From Notospermus geniculatus (lineage: Eukaryota > Nemertea > Pilidiophora > Heteronemertea > Lineidae): a stretch of DNA of 64,000 bases. The notes beneath the pieces are model-generated. The model saw only the letters and a list, made by a program, of their open reading frames with translations, had not been told where the DNA came from and did not search any database. The translations under genes and the position numbers were made by a program. This document shows, piece after piece, positions 13,423 to 23,856 of this stretch (its first letter is position 1; each line of letters opens with the position of its first letter). The stretch covers positions 130,433-194,432 of the forward strand of contig NMRB01000633.1 in the NCBI GenBank assembly GCA_002633025.1, given 5' to 3'.

Positions 13423-14606
13423 GGTCATGCACTCAGTGTTGGAATCAAGGATTGGTGTACTGTACTCCAGAGATTTCATAGTGAAACATTGGTGTGCATC
13501 AAATCTCATTCTATCTACAGGATCCAATGGGTTCCATACTTCCAAGAGGTGGTGTAGCGACTTTCAACTTTCTTTTGAATTTACTCTTGAATTGAATATA
13601 GACCATTCTACATTTGGGAATTCTGTGCAGCAACATCCTCCCGCAACAGAGGTTTTACCTCACTCCTCTTCATCAACTTGACCTCCATGTGCAAGCAAAT
13701 GAAGAGGAGCAAGACCAAAGCCCCGCTATGGGAGAATGGTGCAGTAATGGTAATCTTGCCAACAAGTTCTCAGGAGATCATCAAAAGTGTATTATCTAAT
13801 GTCACTATTGCCATCAAGTTGACTCACAGGACACACCTATAGCTTCCACTACCTTAATGGTACATCTACGTTGCATGCAGAATGCTAACATGAGAAGACA
13901 ATCTAGAAATGACAAAACCATTAGCTCATTGCCTATGTGCAATGGACCATTGAACTGCACAACAGGATGTGCTAATGAATATTAAACCCACTTTGATTTA
14001 TAACATCAAATGCAGATGCTTTTTTGAAGGATTTGAAGTCTCAGTCACTTCAAGCATAGTCCAAACAATGACCAACCCCTTGATAATTCAAGATAGCATT
14101 ACTCCGAAAAGTACCTCGGTAACAACATTACTGAATTGTGATTTATGAGATTCTTCCAGTCCATACATTAATCAACATTTATTTGCACACTGCAAAGTGT
14201 CTCAGCAACATTTGCAATCATGAAGATACTCCAGTCCATCGATTTCCAGGATTCTAATAAAACATGTCACAGCGGACAGTTTCCTCTCCTGTCTTCGTTA
14301 ATTAGGGACATGATGAACTGATGTCCCAACAAGACATTTCAGATAGCCTGTCTAAGAATAACCGTTGCTAGGGAGATCCTCTAGTACGTCATTACATGCT
14401 GAGCTTCCCCTTTGAGCAACCTTGGAGTGATTGATTCAGGGAAAAGACGAGTTGATAGATTATTGTAAGGAATTGATCCAAAAAGATAAATATCTGATGG
14501 TATATTCCAGCTGATGATGATGTGCATGAATGCATGGGTGAAATGGTCAATGGATGGAAATGGGGATATGAGATTCTGAGAGAAGATCAGGTCACACTCA
14601 TGTAGG
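13423..14606. other. Intergenic, no gene seen
   Basis: No supported feature; ordinary AT-rich sequence. Confidence 0.3.
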
Positions 14607-14686
14607 ACCCAAGGTCCATATTCATAAATCTACTGAAGTCAAAGTGTGATACTTACCTTTTGTGTTGAACAAAGGATAAGTGTCAC
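14607..14686. mobile_element. Half of an ATTCATAAA foldback element
   Basis: The segment GGTCCATATTCATAAATCTA through the GATACTTACC and GGATAAGTGTCACAC words matches one arm and the loop of the complete hairpin at 21408-21506. The other arm is missing, and a different GC-rich foldback starts where it should continue. This suggests a nested insertion or truncation. Confidence 0.6.
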
Positions 14687-15235
14687 ACCGGCCTTTTTAC
14701 ACGGTGCTGGTTCAAGGAAACCTACCTCCACCCTCCTCGGGCGGGTTCGGTTCAGGATGGATTGATCGCTTTTACACGGTGCGGGTTCAGTAACCTGCCT
14801 CAATCTAGTTCGAGGTTGGTTCGTTCAAATGCGTGCCACTACATGGCGTGTATCAACATTCATAGTTATCGCAATAAACTACCGGTATACTTCTAACAAC
14901 ATGTGCAGTGCTTGAGAAATCTCGTACGTGATTTCTTCACAGGTAACTTACAGCAAATGCGCCAGTGATGCCATTCATGTAATCCCACACGAGGCCGGTG
15001 GAGGTCGGTTCGCTTTTACACGAGAGAATAACCAGCCTGAACCTACTCCACCTACCTCCACCTTCCCGAGACTCACGCGGCGAACTGAACTGGCCCGAGG
15101 AAGGTGGAGGTCAGTTGTTTCGCTTTTACACGGGGAAAAATAACCGAACCCTCCTCGATCTAGTCTCGAGCAGGCAGCACGTGCACACCAGGGTGATATC
15201 ACAAGTGATCTGATCGTAATATCACTTGGTGTGCT
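14687..15235. mobile_element. GC-rich compound foldback with TTTTACACGG motifs
   Basis: TTTTTACACGG or CGCTTTTACACG(G/A) occurs near 14693, 14769, 15011 and 15120, each followed by related GGTTC and CCTACCTCCACC sequence in alternating orientation. The whole can fold into long imperfect stems. A smaller inverted repeat (CACACCAGGGTGATAT and its complement) closes the right side. No protein, no obvious target duplication; family unknown. Confidence 0.5.
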
Positions 15236-15240
15236 ACCCA

Positions 15241-18200
15241 CTCAGGAGGCTTTCCTCCACAACGCAAACTTCTTCATCGCAACATGCATACAGGAATGTG
15301 CAGCTATTTATGCTGTAAAAGCAATCAAATGATTTTGGATTATTTGATACCTGACCCGGGAATTGATTTACAGAATGTCGGTTTCTAGTTTCTGTACAAA
15401 CGATCAAGAATCAATAAGTAAAGCCAGCATTATCAAGTGTAACAGCGGATGATCATCCTCCATATTCTTAATCTGAGCTCAGACATGATATGAAGGGAAC
15501 TTTGAACTAAAAATGGACAGAATTAGTCAGGGTCAAAATTCAGAGCAATGAAGGCAATTTCTTTCTTCCATGATTGCCTCGGCCAATGCGCCATTTTTGT
15601 TCATTTTCAATATGAGGCAAACAACTGTGTCTATTGCAGGATTGACTAAGTAAATGGACAAACAGAGCTTATTTGCTAAAGCTCGGCATTAGTTGGGATA
15701 ATTGACTGAGCATGAATTGACAATGCAATTGCAATAATCATGATGAGCCTAATCACGGGTGATTTTCCATAGTCAACAAGTGCTATTAAAGATTTTTCAG
15801 CATTTCAGTTTTAAATCGTTATTTTCCAGTTCAGCATTCGGAAAAGGAGATTATCACGCATTGCTGGATGCAGCCTATCCTTCAGCATATCTGGTGCAAA
15901 GGGCAGCATCTTGATTTAGAACGATACTCAACCTCTGCCCTTCACACAAAATCATTATTGAAATACCTATTATGGCAAAGGTCTATTTCTAAAAAGTAAG
16001 ACAAAGGCATCCTAGCAACAATATTGGTGAGAATAAAGCAAAGACTGATACAGAACAAACAAAAATCAAAATGATCACATGAAAATTTGTGATGCTTGAA
16101 TAGGATTATAACTGCTGTATGGAGATATTCAATGGGCCAACTGTGTACCGGTACTTAGGACCTGAAAATGTGGATTCCATGCAAAAAATCATCAGTTTTC
16201 ATAGTTTACGTGACCTCACAACCCCCACCCCCCACCTCCAGAGCTGATGAGGAGAGGTTGTGCTGAAGCTGCATCCCGACGCTGGTTGCTTTTTATGGTT
16301 TTGTGATAGGGCCTATGGGAATGATGGCGAAACCACCGGGAATTACATGTAGACTACCATATAGCAAAAAAATGTTAACAGATGTTAACACTGCATGCTA
16401 CTCCCTGCATCTATTCAACATAATTGGACACATTCCAACTATTGATACACCCACATCTGCAAACACCTAACAGGCATGACAGTTGGGAAGAAAAAAAATC
16501 TTTTGCTCAAGTTGTTACAACATTAGGCCATGCTACTATTACTAGTATGAGATATTAGCAGTGCTACTTAGCTAAATCAATAATTCAGCAAACACATCAG
16601 GTTATGGTAGTGCTGGTTAGGACACGAATATGTTGAAACTATAGTATGCATGAATATCAATTGTCATGCCTTCAATAAAAGACATGTTTGGGTATGGATC
16701 AATCAAGTGAATGCAACCTACCAATTTTTATCTATTACAGGAGGCGAGTATGACCATCGATTCATGATAAGGAAAATATGAGTACCACTTGTGACTCTTA
16801 CTCACTGAGTGGTTTGTTTTGCAAGTCATTAACTGTGTGATACAGGACCAAAGCTTTGACTTATGTCGTTGTGATTTATATGGAGAACTTGAATTATAAC
16901 ATGTGATATGGAGAACTGAAATTCTTTAGACATGTTTGAATAGTCCAATGTTCACTTACCTTTGAGTAAGAAAACTTCCAGTTCCTTTCAACGCAAGTAA
17001 CTGAATGAAATTTAAAACACTCCGCAAGTGAAGAAGCCCTAGTGTCCTCTGCAACTACTTCCACGCATCTAGTTCAACAGAAATAATGCCACGAGGAAAC
17101 CCTGTAACCATAGCAACGATGGGGCTAGCCCCAGTAGAAATTTTCCGATCTGTGTATGTTTGGGATAATTGTTTCTGTTCAACACCGTGGACCCTCTGGC
17201 GATCAGGAAGCGATATTACTGATACTCAATACACTCGATAACTTGTAATATGATGTACATACACCAGTATGTATAAGTTGGAATGAGAAGAGACATTCTC
17301 CCATCATGGGGTCATCATTGTATGCTATTATTATTCAAGCTGGATAAAGGAACATCATGTTAGGAAAGTATGTTCTTTGTGAAAGGAAGGACTGGGACAT
17401 GACATTATTGAAAACATCTGCAGATCATGCGAGGTATCCACTTGAAGAGCCACATAGCCCAGAACTTTGTTTTGTCTGGATCAGAAAGCTACAATGACCA
17501 CATGGACAGATACCCTGGTAACATGTTTGTGTTGACAAACTATTCATGATCTTTTGGCCATAGAGTGAAAAGAAAACAATTGAATATCAGAATGCAACCT
17601 CATCAGGAAAAAGTGATATCATTCAGAATATGACGGAATGAGGAAAATCATGAATATGACTTGGTTCTTTTTTTCTTCGTTCTGTTCAAGATGACATGAA
17701 TCTTGGAGGAATTATAATTGATGAAGGATATTTTTCCTTCCTCAGTTCAAAGACGAGTCACGGACAGGAATGTCATGGAATAATTTGCCAATGATTGTGA
17801 GACTAGACTGATTTGGTCATTGAATTAGTTCAAGTACAGGTACACGGTACTGAAAAGGTTGTAAAAGATATCAAACAATGAAGTATAAGGGCAATTCTAA
17901 ATCTTGATGTTCAACAAAAGTGTATTGACATATTTGTGTATTCAACTAAGGAACTGAATAAGTGAATAAAGCCAATAGTACAAGATCAATAAAATACTAC
18001 TAATATGCCGCATGTGCTATACACAATTCAGCACTAAATCAAAATAACTGAGCTGAGAACATGTAAGTAGGCATAATGGGATTTGAGTGTGCTCAGGGTC
18101 AGTGAGAATGTTGTAAATCAAGTTGTACCGTAGTCAAGTGGCTTTCTTTTTGAAAACATTACATGTAGATGCCATACTTCGTAAAAATATCTTTTTAATT

Positions 18201-18602
18201 ATGCCTCTTTAGTGAATCCCCAGTCAGTCTGCCTGGTTGAAAACTGGACCAGACAACACGCTCCCACCAAACTTGATACCAGTATTGACAATGAAACTTT
18301 TTGTGGTGCAACTTTATTTTGTACTTTGTACACATTTTCTCCACAAAAGGATGTGTCTCTCTTATCTCCTACCCAGAGGAAACAGATCAAACTCACAGAA
18401 AACAACACCAGCCCAGAGCCAATAAAAAATTAATGGAAACAACTTACTTACTGAATTGGACTGTTCGCTAATGTTGCAGAGTCATTCATTCTCATAATAG
18501 TGTATTTCCCAGCTCGCAAGACTGAGACCTTGGAGGAATTATACTTTCATGTCACCATGCAGACTTGGAAATCAATATGATTCAAAAACAGCCAAATAAT
18601 GA
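15241..18602. other. Long intergenic stretch, nothing recognised
   Basis: About 3.4 kb of AT-rich sequence without splice-bounded ORFs, tandem arrays or RNA signatures. ORFs near 18199-18433 overlap on both strands and look like chance. Confidence 0.3.
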
Positions 18603-18950
18603 ATTAGTTGGTTGCGTCCTGTGGGTGGTTTTGCATACTGGTACTCAAACTATCTGTCTGTGACATTGTGATTGTATTTAGCCCAGTTTTCAATTTCAAT
18701 TGCACAAAAGAACGCTGGAGCCATAAAAGAACACAGATATACTCCTATAAAGGAACGGGTGTGAATGGAAGGGGTGCAACTCAGGGGCCTGCTGGATTGA
18801 TCCAGGGTTAAGATTTGTGGACCAAGTGCCCCAGGAAGGGCCACAGGAGGGAATCCCTGCCCATGGTCCCTGGCCGGCAGACAGTGGTGGGAGGTATTTG
18901 GCAGGGAGGAGCCCACCCATCTCTCTGCTACCAGTACCATGTAGGTCTAC
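18603..18950. repeat. Dispersed duplicate, copy 1 (about 350 bp)
   Basis: Starts TTGGTTGCGTCCTGTGGGTG and ends at CATGTAGGTCTAC. It recurs at about 19247-19610 with several small indels and substitutions, so it is more diverged than the 475/3669 pair. ORFs across it overlap on both strands in both copies. I do not treat them as genes. Confidence 0.8.
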
Positions 18951-18952
18951 GG

Positions 18953-19026
18953 AGCCACGGTGGTGTAGTGGTTCGGGCCTCCGGCTAGCGGTCAGAGGAT
19001 CCCGGGTTCGAATCCCACTGCTGGCG
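18953..19026 (+). repeat. tRNA-derived SINE head
   Basis: The segment has an A-box-like TGGTGTAGTGG and a perfect B-box GGTTCGAATCC at tRNA-like spacing. The acceptor-stem halves pair poorly, and it is embedded in a repeat, so I call it a SINE head rather than a working tRNA gene. Confidence 0.7.
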
Positions 19027-19131
19027 TGAGACTTTGGGCAACATCAAATGAAATCATGTTCCTGATTTGAGTTTACCCTTGCCCTCAAATATGGTAGAAT
19101 GAGCCCTCAAGGGAATGAATACCACTGACCT

Positions 19132-19247
19132 ACTACAGAGCCACCTGGTGTCCGTTATTGATGGAGTTTCAATATTGCGGACACCTCACTATTACGGACA
19201 GCTGAGCTCAGTCCCAAGGGTGTCCGCAATAGCGAGGTTCTACTGTA
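19132..19247. mobile_element. Tigger/pogo-like MITE
   Basis: Read from the right end, the terminus is CAGTAGAACCTCGCTATTGC followed by GGACACC. This closely resembles pogo/Tigger ends, which insert at TA. The left end CTACAGAGCCACCTGGTGTC is a diverged inverted counterpart. Internal CGGACA words repeat in both orientations. About 115 bp, no coding content. Confidence 0.6.
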
Positions 19248-19617
19248 GTTGGTTGCGTCCTGTGGGTGGTTTTGCATGCTGGTACTCAAACTATCTGTCT
19301 GTGACATTGTGATTGTATTTAGCCCAGTTTTCAATTTCAATTGCACAAAAGAACACGCTGGAGCCATAAAAGAACACAGATATAGGCCTACTCCTATAAA
19401 GGTCGAAAGGAACGGGTGTGAATGGAAGGGGTGCAACTCAGGGGCCTGCTGGATTGATCCAGGGTTAAGATTTGTGGACCAAGTGCCCCAGGAAGGGCCA
19501 CAGGAGGGAATCCCTGCCCATGGCCCCTGGCCGGCAGACAGTGGTGGGAGGTGTTTGGCAGGGAGGAGCCCACCCATCTCTCTGCTACCAGCAGTAACAT
19601 GTAGGTCTACCAAGGAT
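19247..19617. repeat. Dispersed duplicate, copy 2
   Basis: Second copy of 18603-18950 with short insertions (for example GGCCTA and GTCGAA). It ends within a few bases of the N at 19618, echoing the situation at 5725. Confidence 0.8.
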
Positions 19618-19618
19618 N
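19618..19618. other. Single undetermined base (N) at a repeat boundary
   Basis: Second isolated N, placed just after a duplicated segment, so the order or copy number here is uncertain. Confidence 0.8.
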
Positions 19619-19920
19619 TGGGAGACGTTCGCGGCGGGGCGGGGTCTTTTGCCATGTGTTAGTAAAGGTATAGCCCCGGGGGTAGGCCTAGGCCTAAGCT
19701 AAGCGGGCGGGTGATCCACTTGGCAATCGGAAGTCCATGTAAGGTAATCGCAAGGGAACGCAACCCCGTCTCAAGCCAAAATCGCAACAGTGGATCACCC
19801 TAGACCTACAATACATACTGCTTAGGCCTATTCATAAGGACGACGGCGACGCGGGGCCAGCATGGCCAGCCTGGGGGGGACATGGGGGACACGACGTGCA
19901 TGCGGCATGCCTAGCCTAGC
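19619..19920. promoter_or_regulatory. CpG-rich block, possible promoter
   Basis: This short stretch is GC-rich and CpG-rich (for example GTTCGCGGCGGGGCGGGG and GACGACGGCGACGCGGGG), unlike the AT-rich sequence on both sides. Such blocks often mark promoters, but I found no adjoining exon on either strand. It could equally be repeat-derived. Confidence 0.25.
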
Positions 19921-20610
19921 TAGCCTAACCTAGGCCTATGCATTCAATTTTGATGCCTTTTCATACACTAAACGAAGTTTAAGAAATATTCTCACCATTG
20001 AAGTTGAATTTGGTATCCTTTGTGCAAGGGAAGTTTCAGATGAAATGGTCACTCATCTGCTCACCATGTTCACATGTCAGCTATCAGCTGTTCACAATTT
20101 CCGCCATGTAGCTGACCACGTGATCAAACAAATTTGCGCCCATGCCAACTCAATCTCGTTCCCAGCGGTACAAGATGCACAGGGTAGTTTACCCATTCGA
20201 CAAAAGATGGCAGCAGCTGACGGCTCGCCAATCTCCACACAGGCCCAGGGCCTACAAATTCTCCAAGCTCACCGGCACATGCGCACAAGATGCACACGGT
20301 AGTTCACCTATTTGACAATAGATGGCAGGCGCTATTAGGACAGGGATCAGTCCACACTATTTTTAGGATTCGAAACACATGGATTTGAGGTCTCGCCGAA
20401 ATAGAAATCACCATTTGGGGTCACAATGCAAGATGTACTGTACATACGATACTATGAGAAGGCTTGGAGGAATTGCATTTTACCCTGGCAAATTGTTTTG
20501 AAGTTGGGAATGTGTTCTAAAAATACCCGGTACCGGGTACCAAAATTGGCACGGTCACCATTTTCAGTAGGCCTATGCTTTGCACCAAGAGATATTCATG
20601 CTCTCTCTAA
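19921..20610. repeat. Intergenic with a 115-bp-spaced direct repeat
   Basis: A 44-bp block beginning ACAAGATGCACAGGGTAG at about 20170 recurs at about 20285, with matching GACAA and AGATGGCAG ends. No gene is recognised. Confidence 0.55.
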
Positions 20611-20852
20611 AGCATGGCGCACACGAGCGATTTTTCGAGCGATTTTCTAGGCGACCGGCCTTGCGACCAAGAAGCGACTAAACATTTTCAGTTTTTTTAG
20701 TTTTTGTTGGCTCGTGTGCGACAAATGCTTCTTTGGAAGATCAGTGATGTCGCGGATGACATCATTGATCGACCTCCAAGGTAATTATCGCAGGCGACCG
20801 AGTAGTCGCATCAGTAGTCGCCCCCATTTTAGTCGCTCATGTGCGCCATGCT
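20611..20852. mobile_element. Harbinger-like MITE with TAA target duplication
   Basis: The ends AGCATGGCGCACACGAGCGA and TCGCTCATGTGCGCCATGCT are inverted repeats with few mismatches, flanked by TAA at 20608-20610 and 20853-20855. A 3-bp TWA duplication is typical of PIF/Harbinger. The 242-bp interior is rich in CGAC and GTCG words and has no coding capacity. The copy at 42839-43083 shares much of the interior in opposite orientation. Confidence 0.8.
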
Positions 20853-21407
20853 TAAGACTGAAGTCCATATAAAACAGGAGGTCAATATGTTCATTTTTTC
20901 GTTTTGATCAACATTTTTTTCAGCAGAATTCCCGTTTTTGTACTTCAGCCAGGGAGAGATGCCATATCTATCCTCAGCCGACTCCAACCGTGACAACTAA
21001 ATGGGACCCGATTCTTCCGGTGGCAGAATTCATTAAAAATGCTAAGTAGAACAAATATATATCGCCTGTTTGTTGGGGAATACTCATCTTTTAGGCCTAC
21101 AGCCTGTCGCCATCCTTTGGTTCATCTGTCTCCACCATCCCTAGGAACAAAAAAGAACACATCTTTTCAATTTTTTATTCAAGTAATCACATATACATAC
21201 ATGTATTTCCATATCGTCCATTTATCTCAGAACATACACTGTATCACTATGTTGTATTGTATGAATAACCTGTACACAGATGTGTATAACTTATAGCTAA
21301 CTCATAATTACAACTTTATACATGAACAACTTGCATCGTGCAGGAAGTCAATTCAACATTTCATTCACAAGTCACAGCATACTCAACCTAGTCACCAGGG
21401 TCCGTAT
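20853..21407. other. Intergenic, nothing recognised
   Basis: AT-rich sequence with no supported gene. Confidence 0.3.
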
Positions 21408-21506
21408 TCATAAAACTACTTAAGTCTAAGTATGACACTTATCCTTTGTTCAACACAAAAGATAAGTATCACTCTTAGACTTAAGTAGTTTTATGAATAC
21501 GGGGCC
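21408..21506. mobile_element. Near-perfect 99-bp hairpin (ATTCATAAA foldback family)
   Basis: Arms of about 48 bases, starting GGGTCCGTATTCATAAAACT and ending AGTTTTATGAATACGGGGCC, pair almost completely around a tiny loop. Partial or related copies lie at 7524, 14607, 22756-22883 and 23611. It is too small to code for anything. Confidence 0.8.
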
Positions 21507-21621
21507 ACAGACAGATGTTCTACTTGAAATGAGATGGAATATTACAGCACTTTTAAGATGGTTATGCAAAGAGGTACCTGCAACCCACTAGGGTATTCAA
21601 TGAAATGGCCAGGGCCATTGT

Positions 21622-22755
21622 GCTCACCTCTGTGACAGAGTATGAAGTGTGACTAGCCTGCTGATACACCGAGTGGTGAAGGATTAGTGCAGAAACATCG
21701 TGACATTTACTACTGATGAGATATGGCCAAAGTCAATTTTTCAAGATGGCTGCCCAGCAGCCATGTCAAAGTCCAATCGACTCGAAATTTGGCATTTAAA
21801 GGAGCACGGTATTGGATCTCAAATGCGTTATTTGACTGCCGACGTAGAGGGAGCCACCTAGCGGCAGTAAGACGAACTACAAAAATGCATTACAAAATGT
21901 ACGCAGTAAATCGGGTCATTCGCCGAGACGTAGTCAGACCCTTGGGTTGGAGAGTCGCGCGGTGGCGCCGGCTGTCGAGAAAAAGTGGCAATACCGTGCT
22001 CCTTGTTTAAGTAGAGGGTACCAAGACACATATTTAGGCACGGTTAAAGCATCCTAGATTCTACTAGTTATGAGGTGTGGGTCGAAGTCCATTTTTCAAG
22101 ATGGCTCCCTGGCGGCCATATTTGACGTCGAATCTGACTGAAATTGACCATATATTTATATGGTACCTAGATACATATTTTGACAAGGTTAAAACATCCT
22201 ACCTACTCCTATTTATAAAATGTGGGTCAAAGTCCATTTTTCAAGATGGCTTCCTGGCGGCCATATTTGAAGTCCGATCGGGTTGAAATTTGGTGCATTT
22301 GTGCAGGGTGCTTAGATATATCTTCACACCAAATCACAACACTCTATGTCAAATAGCCATGAAATGTGCCACCAAACAGTGAATTTTGAACTTTGACCTC
22401 TGTGACCTTGAAAAGTAGGTCAAATCAAAAACCCGGGATTTATGTGATGTAGTCTCATCAGAGGAACCCACCATAAAAGTTTCGTGGTTCTAGCTAACAG
22501 CGTTCAGGAGATACGGCCAAAAGAATGTTTTCACAAAGCGCCCCCTACAGGCCAAAGTGTACAAGCGGCAGCGCTACGTTTCGGTCCAGAGATAGTTTTT
22601 ACCATAGGGTACCTGTACACCAAATTTCAAGTTTGTAACCCAAGCGGTTTAGAAACGTGCCACCCCTGTTAACGACGACGGACGACGGACGACGCCGGAC
22701 GACGACGGACGACGGACAACACACCATGAGAGAAGCTCACCTCACAGAGGTGAGC
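21622..22755. mobile_element. 1.1-kb non-autonomous DNA transposon
   Basis: The terminal inverted repeats GCTCACCTCTGTGA (21622-21635) and TCACAGAGGTGAGC (22742-22755) enclose three diverged copies of a unit containing TTTTTCAAGATGGC(T)NCC(T/C). Near the right end is a GACGAC microsatellite at about 22675-22720. A second MITE sits inside it (21800-22006). The ORF at 21723-22010 is a fusion of these repeats. I recall elements with these features as common in marine invertebrates, but cannot name the family. Confidence 0.7.
21800..22006. mobile_element. piggyBac-type MITE nested in a larger element
   Basis: TTAA at 21796-21799 and 22007-22010 flanks an element starting AGGAGCACGGTATTG and ending CAATACCGTGCTCCT (plus TGT). 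Its right part, GGTGGCGCCGGCTGTCGA and following bases, is almost identical to that of the element at 33577-33785, so the two are one family. Confidence 0.75.
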
Positions 22756-22883
22756 TAAAAAGGGTGTTTACCCTAATCAGCGTACAAATTCTGCATTACA
22801 CAGGTTAAAGGCCTGCCTTCTGTATGCTGCCTGATCTCTGGCATTTACCCACACGATGATCACCCTTTTTGAATACGGCCCTA
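22756..22883. mobile_element. Partial foldback with GAATACGGCCC end
   Basis: AAAAAGGGTGTTTACCCTAATC at the left and GATGATCACCCTTTTTGAAT at the right pair imperfectly. The right edge GAATACGGCCC matches the terminal word of the ATTCATAAA foldback family. It directly follows the 1.1-kb transposon. Confidence 0.4.
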
Positions 22884-23596
22884 GATGTCGCTACAAGCAT
22901 AAGACAAACATATGGCAATGACATCTCATCATGTCCTATGCCATACAACCATGTGAAAACCAGGTCTCAAGCGACCCATACACATGCAATATCATTGCAC
23001 AATATGAAGATCAAAATGGGTAATATCATTGCCAGTCTTTCTTCTATTCATCATGCTAGCACATTTTGGACCTCATATATTATGCAAGAATATTGCATGT
23101 GTATGGGCCACCTTATGCTCGGTGCCGCTTTCTCACTGATTTCATCTGATGATCAGTACATGTAGATCATTTATGACCATAGTGGTAGTCAATCAACATT
23201 ATAAATCAGAAAATTAGACAAGGTGTCAGTATTTATAGCAGCCAAAGACAACAGACAAGTTAAGCAAGCTGGATTTTGTATGGATCATAGTAATCAGTAA
23301 TCCTCGAGTTTTAAAAAATCACACACCTCAAAGCTCTGAAGCTGCAAGGATTATGATCAAGGTATCAGAGGTAGTCGAATGTCTCGTTCTCTGACTATGA
23401 TATTACAATAAATCTATGCGCTGTTCAAGTGATTTCATCCGCTACTCTTTCCACGGCCATTCAACAGATCTTCATTGAGAATTGTTCGAATCTGGGCGAC
23501 AAGACTATCAGGATCATCAATGGTATACTTTCCTGAAGAAGAAAATGAAAATGGATGTAATAAGACATGTCACTGTCACTAGTGGAAAAGGATTGC
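22884..23596. other. Intergenic, downstream of DNAJA3
   Basis: No gene or repeat that I can support. Confidence 0.3.
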
Positions 23597-23602
23597 TTTA
23601 TT
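23597..23602 (-). terminator. Candidate polyadenylation signal for DNAJA3
   Basis: TTTATT on the plus strand is AATAAA on the minus strand, about 255 bases past the DNAJA3 stop codon. It is the best-placed canonical signal. It implies that the foldback at 23611-23719 lies inside the 3' UTR. Confidence 0.45.
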
Positions 23603-23610
23603 CAAACAAA

Positions 23611-23719
23611 ATGGCCCGTATTCCAGAAGCCTCCTTAACTCTAAGGTCCACTTTAAGCTTTTGTATTCTGCCCTGGAAACAATAGCTAAAGGTAAAGGAA
23701 GCTTCTAGAATACGGCCCT
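23611..23719. mobile_element. Foldback MITE in the presumed DNAJA3 3' UTR
   Basis: GGCCCGTATTCCAGAAGCCT at the left pairs with AGGAAGCTTCTAGAATACGG at the right. The ends share the GGCCCGTATTC word with the other members of the foldback family. Confidence 0.6.
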
Positions 23720-23856
23720 ATATCTTGCTACAGGCCTTATGACTGAGATATCTTCAGCAACTAAAGAAATACTATCTATAAACCATAACTTTGGGTACTT
23801 TTTTCTGAGGCACCCTGTGGAAATGAAAGAGAGTACAGTGTACATACATTCTTTGG

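Noticed and set aside
13313-13681. 122-codon plus-strand ORF as a gene
   Set aside because: It begins inside the piggyBac-type MITE, has an overlapping minus-strand ORF and no recognisable domain.
18953-19026. Functional tRNA gene on the plus strand
   Set aside because: A- and B-box-like words are present, but the acceptor stem pairs poorly and the segment sits inside a repeat. SINE head is the simpler reading; the same applies to 28642-28714 and 59231-59302.
21723-22010. 95-codon plus-strand ORF as a gene
   Set aside because: It runs from one transposon into a second, nested MITE; its sequence is repeat DNA throughout.
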